Shown here piece by piece: positions 1-6,109 of a stretch of DNA of 6,109 nt (position 1 is its first letter; every line of letters begins with the position of its first letter). Source of the stretch: Desulfatibacillaceae bacterium (GTDB taxonomy: Bacteria > Desulfobacterota > Desulfobacteria > Desulfobacterales > Desulfatibacillaceae); NCBI GenBank assembly GCA_030018745.1, contig JASEHB010000165.1, positions 1 to 6,109 of the forward strand, given 5' to 3'. The notes beneath the pieces were generated by a model that worked only from the letters and a program-made list of their open reading frames with translations, did no database searches and was not told the origin of the DNA. The translations under genes and the position numbers were made by a program.

Positions 1-1
1 C

Positions 2-967
2 AGGATTGTTCTGCCCCTGCCGGGCAAAAGGCCGGGGCCTGTAAACACCTACCTTTTTACTGATGACCCCATAACACTGGTGGATACAGGCACGGCCAGG
101 GCCTACCCTGTGCTTGAAAAGGCCCTGGCAGGGCTTTCCCTGTCTCCAGGCGATATTTCCCAGGTTGTTCTCACCCACGGACACATTGACCACTACGGCA
201 GCGCCCGATATATAAAGGCCGCTTCAGGCGGCCTTACCCAGGTTCTTGCCCATCCCTTTGACCGGCAAAGCATTGAAAAAGGCAGGGAATACACATTAAA
301 AAGCACCAGCCGCTTTATGACCCTTATGGGCGTGCCCTTTGGAATTCAGGCGGCAATGGCAGGCCTTTTTCTGGTTTTCGACAAGCTGGCCCTCACCGTT
401 AATGTGGATGCAACTTTTGCGGAGGGAGATGAGTTGCCTTTAGGCCGCTACAAGGCAAGGGTAATTCACACCCCCGGCCACACAAGGGGTTCTGTCTGCC
501 TTCATCTGGCAGACCAGGGGGTTTTGCTGGCCGGGGATCACATTCTGGCCCACATAACCCCAAATGCCCTTGTGGTCATAGACGAGAACTCCCCTCTTCC
601 TGTTGCCAAAAGCCAGGAGGATTTCTACCAGTCCTTAAAAAAGGTGGAAGCCCTTTACCCAAAACTGGTTCTCCCGGCCCACGGGCGAAGCATAAGCAAC
701 CTTGGCAAGGTGGCGGACCTTTATCGCACAACCTTTGAGGCGCGCCAGCTTCTTACCGAAAAAGTGATTAGCCAGGGGGCAAGGACCGTTTATCAGGTGG
801 CCAGGGCGCTTTTTCCGGATATACCCAAAAACCTGCGCTTTGTGCTGGAGATTTATCTTGCTGTTTCCGAAGCCTTCACCCACATACAGGTTCTTGAGGC
901 CAAAGGCCGGGTTTCCGTAAGGGTGGGCAGGCGCACAATGACTGTCCGTGCCCGCAACAGGCTTTAG
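2..967 (+). CDS. Metallo-beta-lactamase-fold hydrolase with C-terminal winged-helix-like domain (5' end cut by window)
   Basis: This is a zinc-type MBL-fold hydrolase. Counting the in-frame GTG at 80 as residue 1, the metal ligands are the HGHIDH motif (H33, H35, D37, H38), H134 in HTPGHT, D153 in AGDH and H201 in LPAHG, so the metal site looks complete. The frame stays open to the window edge, and the codons before 80 encode a typical MBL first strand (LPLP, then VNTYLF, leading into VDTG). The GTG is therefore internal and the true start lies upstream. After H201, roughly residues 210-295 are helical and resemble the C-terminal domain of LACTB2-like MBL proteins (EAFTHIQVLEAKGRV segment). 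That family includes thioesterase-like, glyoxalase II-like and nuclease members, so the substrate cannot be named. There is no signal peptide in the visible part. It lies 86 bases before the next gene on the same strand, possibly in one operon. Confidence 0.9.
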   Translation, partial: RIVLPLPGKRPGPVNTYLFTDDPITLVDTGTARAYPVLEKALAGLSLSPGDISQVVLTHGHIDHYGSARYIKAASGGLTQVLAHPFDRQSIEKGREYTLKSTSRFMTLMGVPFGIQAAMAGLFLVFDKLALTVNVDATFAEGDELPLGRYKARVIHTPGHTRGSVCLHLADQGVLLAGDHILAHITPNALVVIDENSPLPVAKSQEDFYQSLKKVEALYPKLVLPAHGRSISNLGKVADLYRTTFEARQLLTEKVISQGARTVYQVARALFPDIPKNLRFVLEIYLAVSEAFTHIQVLEAKGRVSVRVGRRTMTVRARNRL

Positions 968-1039
968 AAAACACAAACGCAAGGCAAGGAGCAACGCCTT
1001 TGTCCACCTCAAAAGCAAGCAGCGCATTTACTCTGATTT

Positions 1040-1044
1040 AAGGA
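1040..1044 (+). promoter_or_regulatory. Ribosome binding site of the alpha/beta hydrolase
   Basis: AAGGA lies 9 bases before the ATG at 1054. It supports that start over the ATG codons at 1044 and 1047, which are in another frame. Confidence 0.6.
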
Positions 1045-1053
1045 TGATGCCCC

Positions 1054-2103
1054 ATGAAGATTCAAGACATTGCCGGAGGCATTGTTGACGAGGCTTTCCT
1101 GGCCCTGCCCCGGATTTTGAAAAATTTTGTTCCAAAAAGAAAAATCTCTGCCCAGGACTTTGAGCAGGAGCTTGACTTTTATTTTGAGCAAGGCTTTGTG
1201 GACAGGCCCTCCTCCTTTTTTTTAAGCCCAGATAAAACGCCGGACTGGATTATTGCCGAAGTTTCCAACACCAAACACAGCCAGCAGCGGCAAATACGGT
1301 TCCAGAGCAGCTACCAGGTTAAAAACCCCAAGGTTGCACCGCGTTATGAAAGCCACATTGCAAACCGCACAGCCTGCATTTATCTCTGGAGCAAGCCCGG
1401 CGGCCCGCCCAGGCCCCTTGTGCTCTGCCTGCATGGATTCATGCTTGGAGACCCGGATCAGGCCCTTGCCATGTTCCGTGTACAAAAGATGCTGGATGCT
1501 GGGCTGGATGTGGCGCTGTTTATAGCCCCCTTCCATGCTGATCGCTCATCTTCGGGCAAGGCCGGGGCCAGAAAGGCCATTTCGCCAGATGACCCTGCCA
1601 TGACCACTGAATTCATGGGTCAGGCCCAGCACGATCTGGCCTGTTCTCTTGCAATTTTAAGGCAGATGGGCGCTCCCAGAATAGGCATCATAGGTGCCAG
1701 CCTGGGAGGATATCTTGCCGGGCAGCTTGCCAGCCTGGAATATTCCAAAGGCGTGGATTTCTGCGCCCTCATGGTTCCGGGGGTCAGCTTTGAAAAGCCC
1801 ATTGGCCCGGACTCGTTTGCCCTGCCATTCTCTGTAAATGACAGGCTCAAGAAAAAAATCCACTCTGTCTGGAACTTTCATTCACCCCTTAACATGGAAC
1901 TTTCAATGCCAAAGGGAAATCTCCTGATTGTGGCTTCAACCGGGGATCGCCTGTGTCCATTTGTATATACCCGCAAACTGTGCGAAAAATGGGGCTGGCC
2001 GGAGCATCATTTTCTGGACGGGGGCCACTGGCTCATGTTTTCCAGGGCGAAAAGGGGCAAGGCCTGGTATAACTTTTTGCAAAGGCAGGGGTTTATATCC
2101 TGA
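1054..2103 (+). CDS. Alpha/beta hydrolase with complete catalytic triad
   Basis: A 349-residue serine hydrolase of the alpha/beta fold. Visible elements are the oxyanion-strand motif LCLHGF (H127-G128-F129), the nucleophile elbow G-A-S-L-G-G with Ser216, the acid Asp298 in STGDRLCPF, and the catalytic His325 in DGGHW. About 110 residues precede the core and contain no signal peptide or membrane segment, so the protein is probably cytoplasmic. The size, the long N-terminal extension and the order of motifs recall ABHD18-like (Abhydrolase_9) proteins, but this is a resemblance only. An esterase, lipase or peptidase activity is possible and the substrate is unknown. The stop codon TGA (2101-2103) overlaps the ATG of the following lipoprotein gene by one base, so the two are likely co-expressed. 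A run of eight T (1216-1223) lies inside the gene. Confidence 0.88.
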   Translation: MKIQDIAGGIVDEAFLALPRILKNFVPKRKISAQDFEQELDFYFEQGFVDRPSSFFLSPDKTPDWIIAEVSNTKHSQQRQIRFQSSYQVKNPKVAPRYESHIANRTACIYLWSKPGGPPRPLVLCLHGFMLGDPDQALAMFRVQKMLDAGLDVALFIAPFHADRSSSGKAGARKAISPDDPAMTTEFMGQAQHDLACSLAILRQMGAPRIGIIGASLGGYLAGQLASLEYSKGVDFCALMVPGVSFEKPIGPDSFALPFSVNDRLKKKIHSVWNFHSPLNMELSMPKGNLLIVASTGDRLCPFVYTRKLCEKWGWPEHHFLDGGHWLMFSRAKRGKAWYNFLQRQGFIS

Positions 2104-3380
2104 TGAATAATCCTTTAAAATCAAGTTGTTTTATCTTATCATCTTTCCTGCTTTTTTTAGTGGCCGGGCTTTTTGGCTGCGTGCCTGTTATGCCCTATTC
2201 CCCTTCTGCCCCAGCACAGCAAGCCCTTGTTTATGAGCTGCCACAAGGCTCGCAGATTGTTGATTTGGCGGTTTCATCCGATGCAACACGATGGATGGCA
2301 AAAGAAAAAGGCGCAGACGGCAAATTCCGCATGGTTGTTGATGCAAAAGCCCAACCCTGGTTTGAGGCCGTGGATTTCCCCCCCCTTCCCCATAGCGCCT
2401 TTTCGCCGGACAGCAGCTCATGGGTCTATCAGGCCTGGGAAAATGGGCAGGCCTTATTGCTTTATGATGGATTTTCCGTGCTGCCCTGCCAGGAAATTGC
2501 CTTTGCAGGATTTGCAGACCCCGGCATTACATTTTCCTGCCAGGATGAGGATGGCTACTGGTCTGTGAGAGCCTGGGTTACAGGCGGAGAGCTGCATGAG
2601 GATGATACAGGTCCCTATGAACCACCCTTTAAAGCCTTTTGGGACGGTATGGTTTGGGCCTTTGTAACTGCTGATCCTGCTGCTGTTTTTGAGGGGCCGG
2701 ATTTTTCGGTTACTCTGCCCTTTAATGCCCTGTCTCTTACCCATGATATGGTTTTTACTGTGCCAGACTACCTTGTTGCAGGCTTTGGCCCGGAAAACGG
2801 CCTGGCCTTTTTCGGGGCAAAGGAGGGGCTGCCCGGCGCCTTGAATGCCTTTGCGGTTTTTTTGTCCTGGGACAACCTTGAGCAGGTGAGCATTATACCC
2901 TTTATGGATATTGAAGGCCTGGCGGATTATCCTGCTTTAAGCCCGGATGCAACGCGCCTCGCCTTTGCCGCAAAGGCCAAAGGCAAGGTGCGCGTCTTTT
3001 TGGCGGATGTCAAAGATAATGCGTTTGGCGAAGACCCGGCGTTTGATGAGGTCAAGGGGCTTGTCTTTTCGCCTTCTGGGGGGGATGTTGCCTATGCAGT
3101 CAGCACGGAAAAAGGCTGGCAGGCCTTTTACCGGGGGCTGCAAGGCCCGGCCTGCAACAGCATTAAGGATATTTGCTTTTCCGGCGATGGACGGCGTCTT
3201 GCCTGGCTTGGAAAAAAAGAGGCTGCCTGGTCGGTTTTTGTTGATGGAAATGAGATTATCAGCGGTTTTCCGCTGGCAGCAGGCCCTGCCTTTTCCCCGG
3301 ACAGCCGCAGCCTTTATTTTTATGCGGCCAAAGATGATGGCATTTATCGCGTAACAGCCCTAAATCCCCCCGCACCATGA
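2103..3380 (+). CDS. Lipoprotein with PD40/TolB-like beta-propeller repeats
   Basis: A 425-residue predicted lipoprotein. The N-terminus has a short charged start (K6), a hydrophobic stretch at about 10-22 and a lipobox L23-F24-G25-C26, so Cys26 should be lipidated. Residue +2 is Val, not Asp, which by the E. coli Lol rule suggests the outer membrane. The body carries repeated FSPD-type motifs typical of PD40/WD40-like propeller blades: near 58 (SSDATRW), 100 (FSPDSSSWVY), 279 (LSPDATRLAF), 322 (FSPSGGDVAY), 359 (FSGDGRRLAW) and 397 (FSPDSRSLYF). VDG/YDG strand motifs lie between some of them. Such propellers usually serve as binding scaffolds; no catalytic motif is visible. Its start overlaps the hydrolase stop (TGATG), with a weak AGGGG site 11 bases upstream. 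An eight-C run (2378-2385) lies inside the gene. The role is unknown, but coupling to the hydrolase suggests a shared process. Confidence 0.85.
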   Translation: MNNPLKSSCFILSSFLLFLVAGLFGCVPVMPYSPSAPAQQALVYELPQGSQIVDLAVSSDATRWMAKEKGADGKFRMVVDAKAQPWFEAVDFPPLPHSAFSPDSSSWVYQAWENGQALLLYDGFSVLPCQEIAFAGFADPGITFSCQDEDGYWSVRAWVTGGELHEDDTGPYEPPFKAFWDGMVWAFVTADPAAVFEGPDFSVTLPFNALSLTHDMVFTVPDYLVAGFGPENGLAFFGAKEGLPGALNAFAVFLSWDNLEQVSIIPFMDIEGLADYPALSPDATRLAFAAKAKGKVRVFLADVKDNAFGEDPAFDEVKGLVFSPSGGDVAYAVSTEKGWQAFYRGLQGPACNSIKDICFSGDGRRLAWLGKKEAAWSVFVDGNEIISGFPLAAGPAFSPDSRSLYFYAAKDDGIYRVTALNPPAP

Positions 3381-3407
3381 TGTTTCTACAGGCGTGGGCA
3401 GGTAAAA

Positions 3408-4196
3408 TCAGGGCATTACCATCACCTGCTCCAAACCCCTGCGGGCCTTTGGCCAGTCGTAGAGAATTGAATCCCAGGGATAGGTGGGATTTTCTGTGTT
3501 CAGGCAACGGATGAATTCCTGCCGCGCCTTTTCGTATTGGCCCTGGGCAATGAGTATTTCTCCAAGGGTGACAGATGCAAGGGTCAGGTTTGGGTCCTGG
3601 CTTACAGCTTCGATGGCCAGCTTTTGGGCTTCTCCAAGATTTCCCATGGGCCAGGGGGCCTGGGCCTTTATTGCAGCCAGAACCACTTTTGCCAAAACCG
3701 CAAAGCGGTTCTGCGGGGCCAGATCAATGGTTTTTCTCAAATCTGCCTGGGCCTGCCGTGCAAGGCCCGCTGCCCTGAACAGGCCCGCCATCTGGGCCAG
3801 CAGAATCCGGCTTGCGCCCATCCAGTAATGGCCTGGCGCGGAATTTGGGTTAATATCCACCGCTTTTTGCGCCCAGGCCAATGACTCTGTAAAAAGTTCC
3901 TGCCGCTTGCTATCGTTGGTGCTTGCCTCCCCTTTTTTTAGTGTGGCCTCTGCAAGCTTCCAGTGGGCATCCTCATTTTCCGGGTCCAGGTCCAAAGCCT
4001 TTTTATAAGCGTCAATGGCAAAATCCAGGTTTTCCAGGCCCCTGTGCATCTGCACAAAAAAGGCCCATCCCTCATCCAGCAGCCTTTGCACTTCATAGTC
4101 AAGGCCCGGCTGCCCATCGGGCAAACAATGGGCAACCGGGCCTATTAAGGCAAATGCAAAAAAGACAAGACAAAAAGCTGTAACAAAGGGTTTCAT
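3408..4196 (-). CDS. Exported TPR protein, TatT-like partner of a TRAP solute-binding protein
   Basis: A 262-residue protein with an N-terminal Sec signal (hydrophobic from about 4 to 22) and several tetratricopeptide repeats. TPR-like helices are seen at about 56-89 (AYKKALDLDPEN), 104-136 (AQKAVDINPNS), 145-178 (LRKTIDLAPQN) and 185-237 (AIEAVSQDPN, then a GQYEKAR helix). The HYWMGAS segment (123-129), the PWPMGN segment (181-186) and the C-terminal DWPKARRGLEQV helix resemble TatT proteins of TPR-associated TRAP systems; I judge this by memory of the family, not by alignment. TatT is a periplasmic TPR protein that binds the TRAP solute-binding protein. Its gene follows the DctP-like gene by 16 bases on the same strand, which supports a partner role. 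Most TatT proteins are lipoproteins. Here Cys24 is preceded by V-A-H, a poor lipobox, so signal peptidase I cleavage is also possible. Confidence 0.82.
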   Translation of the reverse strand: MKPFVTAFCLVFFAFALIGPVAHCLPDGQPGLDYEVQRLLDEGWAFFVQMHRGLENLDFAIDAYKKALDLDPENEDAHWKLAEATLKKGEASTNDSKRQELFTESLAWAQKAVDINPNSAPGHYWMGASRILLAQMAGLFRAAGLARQAQADLRKTIDLAPQNRFAVLAKVVLAAIKAQAPWPMGNLGEAQKLAIEAVSQDPNLTLASVTLGEILIAQGQYEKARQEFIRCLNTENPTYPWDSILYDWPKARRGLEQVMVMP

Positions 4197-4209
4197 GCCA
4201 AAACTGCCG

Positions 4210-4214
4210 TCCTT
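4210..4214 (-). promoter_or_regulatory. Ribosome binding site of the TPR protein, overlapping the upstream stop codon
   Basis: On the minus strand AAGGA overlaps the TAA stop (4213-4215) of the solute-binding protein gene and lies 13 bases before the ATG at 4196. The spacing is rather long, but the overlap suggests that translation of the two genes is coupled. Confidence 0.45.
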
Positions 4215-5862
4215 ACTTGATGCCCATATGCTTCAGAAGGGCATCAGTAATCTCGCCTGTAACAGGCAGGTTATTCATTTTTTCATACTCGCGTATGCCC
4301 TTGCGGGTGGCCGGGCCGGGGTCTCCGTCAATTTTAAGGTCGTAAAGACCCATTGACTGGAGCTTTTCCTGAATGGCCTTGATGTTCATAAAGTGCTGCC
4401 ACCATGTGGTTTGAGGTCTTTGGATCTGCTCTTTTGTGGCGGTCCTGGGCATGGGATATGCTGCTGAAGCATCCACAACTCCATCCTGTCTCCGAACAAC
4501 GGCTGCAACTTCAGGCGGCGGAGCAATCAGTATTTGCGGCTCTTTAACTTCTTCAACCTCTTTTACTGCAAGGGTCTTTTCCGCCTTTTCCTCAACAGCA
4601 GGCGCTTCCGGCACGGCAGCGGCCGCCACCTCGGCAATCTTCTCCACTGCCGGTGCAGGTTCAACTCTGGCTATTTCTTCTTTAACCGGGGCAGGTGCAA
4701 CCCTTGCTGCCTGCTCCCTTGCCGGAGCAGGTGCAGGGGCAACCCTGGACGGCGGTGCAGCTACAAGGCTTTCTTCAATAACCGCAGGCCTGGGCCTTGG
4801 CTGGGCAGCGGTGGCCGCCCCTTGTCCTTCAAGGGTTTCCTTTCCGCCTGCTCTGTACCATGCAAGATGCGCCACAATGTCATCCAGCAGGGACTGGGGC
4901 CACAACTGCCCGGTAAAGCGGGGCCACACGCGCATGGTACGCCTTTTGAGATCCTCCATCATCTCCGGAGAGTTGGTTATCGGCTCCACGCCATACCTTA
5001 TCATGCCCTCAAGGCTGGCCTGGGCGTCTTTGCGGGTACCGATGTTGAATTCATCCTGAACGCCCGGACGGCGCTCCATTATGGCCCTCTGATAGGACGG
5101 CGGCAATTCTTCCCAGGCGGGTTTGGTTACCACTATTGCTGCCGGAGCGTAGCGGATGCGAGCAAGGTTTACGAACTTGGTGGTGGTGTAAACCTGGGTA
5201 CCAACCTGCCAGATGCCGGTGGTGATGTTGGAGTCGGCAAGCCCAGTGCGAATGGCTGCCGGAGACTCCACAATGCCCAGAGGAATCGGGTTGGCCCCAA
5301 GCTCCCTCAACCAGGCCTCCTCAATGGGGCCTGACCAGGAAAGAATTTTGGCCTGGCGGAAATGCTCTATTCTGTCAAAGGGATATCTTGTGGAATAGAA
5401 AAGGTCAAAGTCCATGTCTATCCACATGAGCAGCTTGAAATTCCTTTGCTGGAAAAAGAAGTCAAAGGTGGGGTACATAACTTCCCGCAGATAGTCCACC
5501 TCATCAAAGCCGTTGAAAAGAAAGGGAAGCGCCAGAATCGAAAATTCCGTGCTGATGAGGTTGGTGCCCACCAGGGTCAATCCGCCCCCCTGGAGCTGGC
5601 CTATGTACATCTTGGAAACATAGTCGTCATCGTTTCCCATTACTCCGCCGTAATATACCTGCCAGGCAAGATTGCCCTCCGTTGCTTCACGCATGGCCGG
5701 CAGCAGGGAGTTTGCCACCATGTTGGCATAACCCATGCCGCGTGGCGCCTGGGTTGCAAACTTCCAGCGGTATTGCTTTGTTGCATCGGCTGCATGGGCC
5801 AGGCTGGAGCCTGCCAGGAAAAGCAGCGCAAATGCTATCACAAAAATGCGGAATTTTTTCAT
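4213..5862 (-). CDS. dctP: TRAP transporter solute-binding protein (DctP/TatP-like) fused to a C-terminal peptidoglycan-binding domain
   Basis: A 549-residue periplasmic protein. Residues 1-24 form a Sec signal peptide (KK, then a hydrophobic core, cleavage likely after A22-H23-A24). Residues about 30-338 are a DctP-family (PF03480-like) domain: YYGGVMGNDD (71-80), IGQLQGGG (87-94), LPFLFNGFDEVDYL (112-125) and RTGLADSNITT (205-215) are diagnostic. The usual carboxylate-clamping Arg of the KIR motif is absent (K172-I173-L174-S175), as in TatP-type proteins of TPR-associated TRAP systems. Residues about 345-490 form a Pro/Ala/Glu/Val-rich linker. Residues 493-549 are a PG_binding_1 domain, with IDGDPGPATR (511-520) and the LPVTGEIT turn (532-539). 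Typical DctP proteins are about 320-350 residues, so the C-terminal ~200 are an addition. The ATG at 5862 is preferred to an in-frame ATG at 5898 because an AAGGAGG site lies 5 bases before it and the signal peptide then begins at MKK. The TatT-like gene follows; no DctQ/DctM gene is in the window. Confidence 0.92.
   Translation of the reverse strand: MKKFRIFVIAFALLFLAGSSLAHAADATKQYRWKFATQAPRGMGYANMVANSLLPAMREATEGNLAWQVYYGGVMGNDDDYVSKMYIGQLQGGGLTLVGTNLISTEFSILALPFLFNGFDEVDYLREVMYPTFDFFFQQRNFKLLMWIDMDFDLFYSTRYPFDRIEHFRQAKILSWSGPIEEAWLRELGANPIPLGIVESPAAIRTGLADSNITTGIWQVGTQVYTTTKFVNLARIRYAPAAIVVTKPAWEELPPSYQRAIMERRPGVQDEFNIGTRKDAQASLEGMIRYGVEPITNSPEMMEDLKRRTMRVWPRFTGQLWPQSLLDDIVAHLAWYRAGGKETLEGQGAATAAQPRPRPAVIEESLVAAPPSRVAPAPAPAREQAARVAPAPVKEEIARVEPAPAVEKIAEVAAAAVPEAPAVEEKAEKTLAVKEVEEVKEPQILIAPPPEVAAVVRRQDGVVDASAAYPMPRTATKEQIQRPQTTWWQHFMNIKAIQEKLQSMGLYDLKIDGDPGPATRKGIREYEKMNNLPVTGEITDALLKHMGIK
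4216..4386 (-). other. PG_binding_1 domain at the C-terminus of the solute-binding protein
   Basis: This part encodes residues 493-549. It has the three-helix plan of peptidoglycan-binding domains: helix 1 IKAIQEKLQSMGLY, then the D-G-D-x-G-P-A-T-R loop, helix 2 GIREYEKMNNL, and a final helix after PVTGEIT. Tyr526 replaces the more common Phe of the FQ motif. In known families this domain binds cell-wall peptidoglycan. Confidence 0.85.
4633..4746 (-). repeat. Short tandem repeats in the linker of the solute-binding protein
   Basis: Residues 373-410 hold three imperfect copies beginning RVxPAP, at residues 373, 387 and 399 (spacing 14 and 12), each ending in a charged Glu/Lys/Arg segment. A degenerate fourth copy starts at about 411 (EVAAAAVPEAPAV). 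The DNA repeats visibly too, as GCAGGTGCA-like units on the plus strand. The composition suggests an extended, flexible spacer between the DctP and peptidoglycan-binding domains. Confidence 0.75.
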
Positions 5863-5867
5863 TTTGC

Positions 5868-5874
5868 CCTCCTT
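5868..5874 (-). promoter_or_regulatory. Strong ribosome binding site of the TRAP solute-binding protein
   Basis: AAGGAGG on the minus strand lies 5 bases before the ATG at 5862. It decides the start in favour of MKKF over the longer in-frame start at 5898, which would put 12 residues before the signal peptide. Confidence 0.85.
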
Positions 5875-5977
5875 AAAGGTTGTTAAGCGCCAAAACAAGA
5901 TGAGGAAAACACGGTTTGATATTAAAGGAAAAAACAGGTTTGCTATTATTTTTTAGGGCTTGACCAAGTTTTCATGG

Positions 5978-5995
5978 TTTAAGGCTGGCCTTAAA
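5978..5995. promoter_or_regulatory. 18-bp palindrome, possible operator upstream of the solute-binding protein gene
   Basis: TTTAAGGC and GCCTTAAA form perfect 8-base arms around a 2-base centre, 116 bases upstream of the ATG at 5862. No T-tract follows on either strand and the loop is too short for a hairpin, so it fits a dimeric regulator site better than a terminator. On the minus strand TTGGCA (6014-6019) is a 5-of-6 match to a -35 box whose poor -10 region (near 5991-5996) would overlap the palindrome. The promoter is therefore weakly supported. Confidence 0.4.
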
Positions 5996-6109
5996 AACTG
6001 ACTATGCCCTTTTTGCCAAAAAAATCCCCCCCAGGAGCAAGCTTAAAGCGGCACTTTATCTTTGTTCGGTCTCTTCCTTATTTGTTTTAACAATACCCTT
6101 TTTTGACAG

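Larger units (their letters stand above)
5863..6109. other. AT-rich non-coding region upstream of the TRAP operon
   Basis: These 247 bases contain the ribosome binding site and the palindrome listed separately. They also hold runs of A/T, a C7 run (6026-6032) and a small imperfect palindrome TTGTT-TT-AACAA (6082-6093). No credible reading frame is present on either strand. The 5' leader of the binding-protein mRNA presumably starts here; I cannot place a confident promoter. Confidence 0.6.

Noticed and set aside
80..82. GTG at 80 as the start of the MBL hydrolase
   Set aside because: The frame is open upstream to the window edge and encodes the conserved first MBL strand, so the gene starts outside the window.
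968..1053. Weak hairpin (AAGGC/GCCTT) and possible promoter between the MBL and hydrolase genes
   Set aside because: The stem is only 5 bases with a 10-base loop and no T-tract, and no -35/-10 pair of good quality was found.
3398..3429. Inverted repeat GCAGGT/ACCTGC at the end of the convergent genes
   Set aside because: Arms of 6 bases, a 20-base loop and no following T-run; it also overlaps coding sequence of the TPR gene, so it is a poor terminator.
4534..5334. Long open frame of 266 codons on the + strand, plus another at 4436-5059
   Set aside because: Both lie antisense to the solute-binding protein gene. Their products are Cys/Arg/Gly- or Ala/Ser/Thr-rich low-complexity sequences produced by the repetitive linker and codon bias, while the minus strand shows clear DctP and PG_binding_1 motifs.
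5863..5898. Longer start at 5898 for the solute-binding protein
   Set aside because: It would add 12 residues before a well-formed signal peptide, and the strong AAGGAGG site lies within that added stretch.
6103..6108. TTGACA at the right edge on the + strand
   Set aside because: It is a perfect -35 hexamer, but no -10 can be seen because the window ends there.

Overview
The window is a compact bacterial chromosomal segment holding five protein-coding genes in two convergent blocks. Clear Shine-Dalgarno sites, Sec and lipoprotein signals, moderate GC and a TRAP-type solute-binding protein next to a TPR protein point to a Gram-negative bacterium. The TRAP/TPR pair most resembles arrangements known from Desulfobacterota (sulfate-reducing deltaproteobacteria). 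That taxonomic guess is inference; no marker gene is present.

Left block, + strand (2-3380): the 3' part of a metallo-beta-lactamase-fold hydrolase whose true start lies before the window (2-967), an alpha/beta hydrolase with a full Ser-Asp-His triad (1054-2103), and a lipoprotein with PD40/TolB-like beta-propeller repeats (2103-3380). The hydrolase and lipoprotein genes overlap by one base (TGATG), so they are very likely translationally coupled. The substrates are not identifiable from sequence.

Right block, - strand (3408-5862): a DctP-family TRAP solute-binding protein, followed 17 bases downstream by a secreted TPR protein. This matches the TPR-associated TRAP transporter (TPAT) arrangement, TatP plus TatT, first described in Treponema pallidum. 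The binding protein is unusual. After the DctP domain it carries a ~145-residue Pro/Ala/Glu/Val-rich linker with short tandem repeats and then a C-terminal PG_binding_1 peptidoglycan-binding domain. No DctQ or DctM membrane subunit is in the window, and the block runs straight into the convergent lipoprotein gene, so any permease lies elsewhere or the pair has another role.

The last 247 bases (5863-6109) are AT-rich and non-coding. They hold the binding-protein ribosome binding site and an 18-bp palindrome that could be an operator. No stretch over 300 bases lacks a gene, and no RNA gene, CRISPR array or mobile element was seen. The most noteworthy object is the TRAP binding protein fused to a peptidoglycan-binding domain.
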